Made by a program: the position numbers and the translations under genes. Positions 63,698 through 64,000 of a stretch of 64,000 nucleotides of DNA are shown here, one piece after another. Each line of letters starts with the position of its first letter. Position 1 is the first letter of the stretch. The notes under the pieces were generated by a model. That model saw nothing but the letters and a program-made list of their open reading frames with translations, had not been told where the DNA came from and did no database searches. Source of the stretch: an uncultured Flavobacteriaceae bacterium. GTDB lineage: Bacteria; Bacteroidota; Bacteroidia; Flavobacteriales; Flavobacteriaceae. The DNA lies in NCBI GenBank assembly GCA_947494205.1, contig CANLUH010000003.1, forward strand, positions 186,001 through 250,000. The letters run 5' to 3'.

Positions 63698-64000
63698 TTA
63701 GTTTTCTGTTTCTGTATAAAATATTTCAAATTCAACACGATTCCCTTCAGGAATATCCGACTTACTTCCGTATAATACAGTACTTTTTGGCGATAGTAAA
63801 CTTGTTGAAGGAAAAAAGCTATTTATTGTTGAGTCATCTTGATCATATATAACACCTTGTACTCTAGCATTTGTGGCTGATCTTACATCTAGAGGAGAAG
63901 TAGGTGCGTTATTTACGTTATTAGCAACGTATAGTCCTAATTTTACATTTGTTGAGTCTCTAATTAATAGACTGTTAATATGTTCGGTAAGTCTAAATTT
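63698..64000 (-). CDS. DUF4270 family lipoprotein, C-terminal part only
   Basis: The frame is open to the window edge, giving the last 100 residues. Wording such as INSLLIRDSTNVKLGLYVAN and the closing NRVEFEIFYTETEN fit DUF4270, a family of bacteroidotal surface lipoproteins encoded just upstream of glmS. The N-terminus with its lipobox lies outside the window. Its role is unknown. Confidence 0.8.
   Translation of the reverse strand, partial: KFRLTEHINSLLIRDSTNVKLGLYVANNVNNAPTSPLDVRSATNARVQGVIYDQDDSTINSFFPSTSLLSPKSTVLYGSKSDIPEGNRVEFEIFYTETEN

Overview
The window is a piece of chromosome from an AT-rich marine-type Flavobacteriaceae bacterium (Bacteroidota). The evidence is mutually consistent: type IX secretion (T9SS) cargo with type A and type B sorting domains, a PorZ gene beside recO, TonB-dependent receptors with carboxypeptidase-regulatory-like N-termini, an sdhCAB operon with a single cytochrome b subunit, an atpD-atpC pair apart from the rest of the ATP synthase, a DUF4270-glmS pair, and promoters with the Bacteroidota TTTG / TAnnTTTG architecture. 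I saw no tRNA, rRNA or CRISPR array. The closest genus cannot be fixed from sequence reading alone.

Layout. 1-7.3 kb: end of a BNR-repeat exported protein, an outer-membrane protein, a GAF-AraC regulator and a two-gene unit encoding secreted tandem-repeat proteins (one a serine beta-lactamase-like hydrolase). 7.5-13.6 kb: succinate dehydrogenase, a barrel protein and glutamate dehydrogenase. 13.8-25.4 kb: porZ-recO-TonB receptor, then two paralogous T9SS cargo proteins on the other strand. 25.6-31.0 kb: recX, a cupin-like oxygenase, bioB, a 50-residue double-glycine peptide gene, an alpha/beta hydrolase and a beta-ketoacyl synthase. 31.2-36.0 kb: small membrane proteins (Coa1-like, RDD), a frameshifted lipoprotein and a type B T9SS cargo protein.

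36.1-40.4 kb is the accessory patch: a GH64-like glucanase without signal peptide, a lone ParE/RelE-like toxin between direct repeats, the C-terminal stump of an IS110 transposase, an unknown gene, and a ~225-bp element that folds into a long imperfect palindrome with attC-like ends. 40.4-46.4 kb is a minus-strand biotin region (bioF, DUF2007, bioD, bioA) with an EamA transporter upstream; a GIY-YIG nuclease remnant and several short palindromic repeats are scattered here, one of them in frame inside bioF.

46.5-48.7 kb carries four consecutive DUF2975 membrane proteins that all end in the same ENELTI tail, followed by a small Xre-type regulator. Then come a GNAT acetyltransferase, umuC-umuD in reversed order, a membrane-anchored AraC regulator and an NTF2/DUF5916 unit. 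55.3-64 kb is minus-strand core: atpD-atpC, a TonB receptor-SGNH lipoprotein pair, glmS and the end of a DUF4270 gene.

The most unusual items are the DUF2975 x4/HTH cassette with its shared tail, the attC-like palindrome, the short Cys-rich leader peptide, and the twin tandem-repeat genes at 3.8-7.3 kb.
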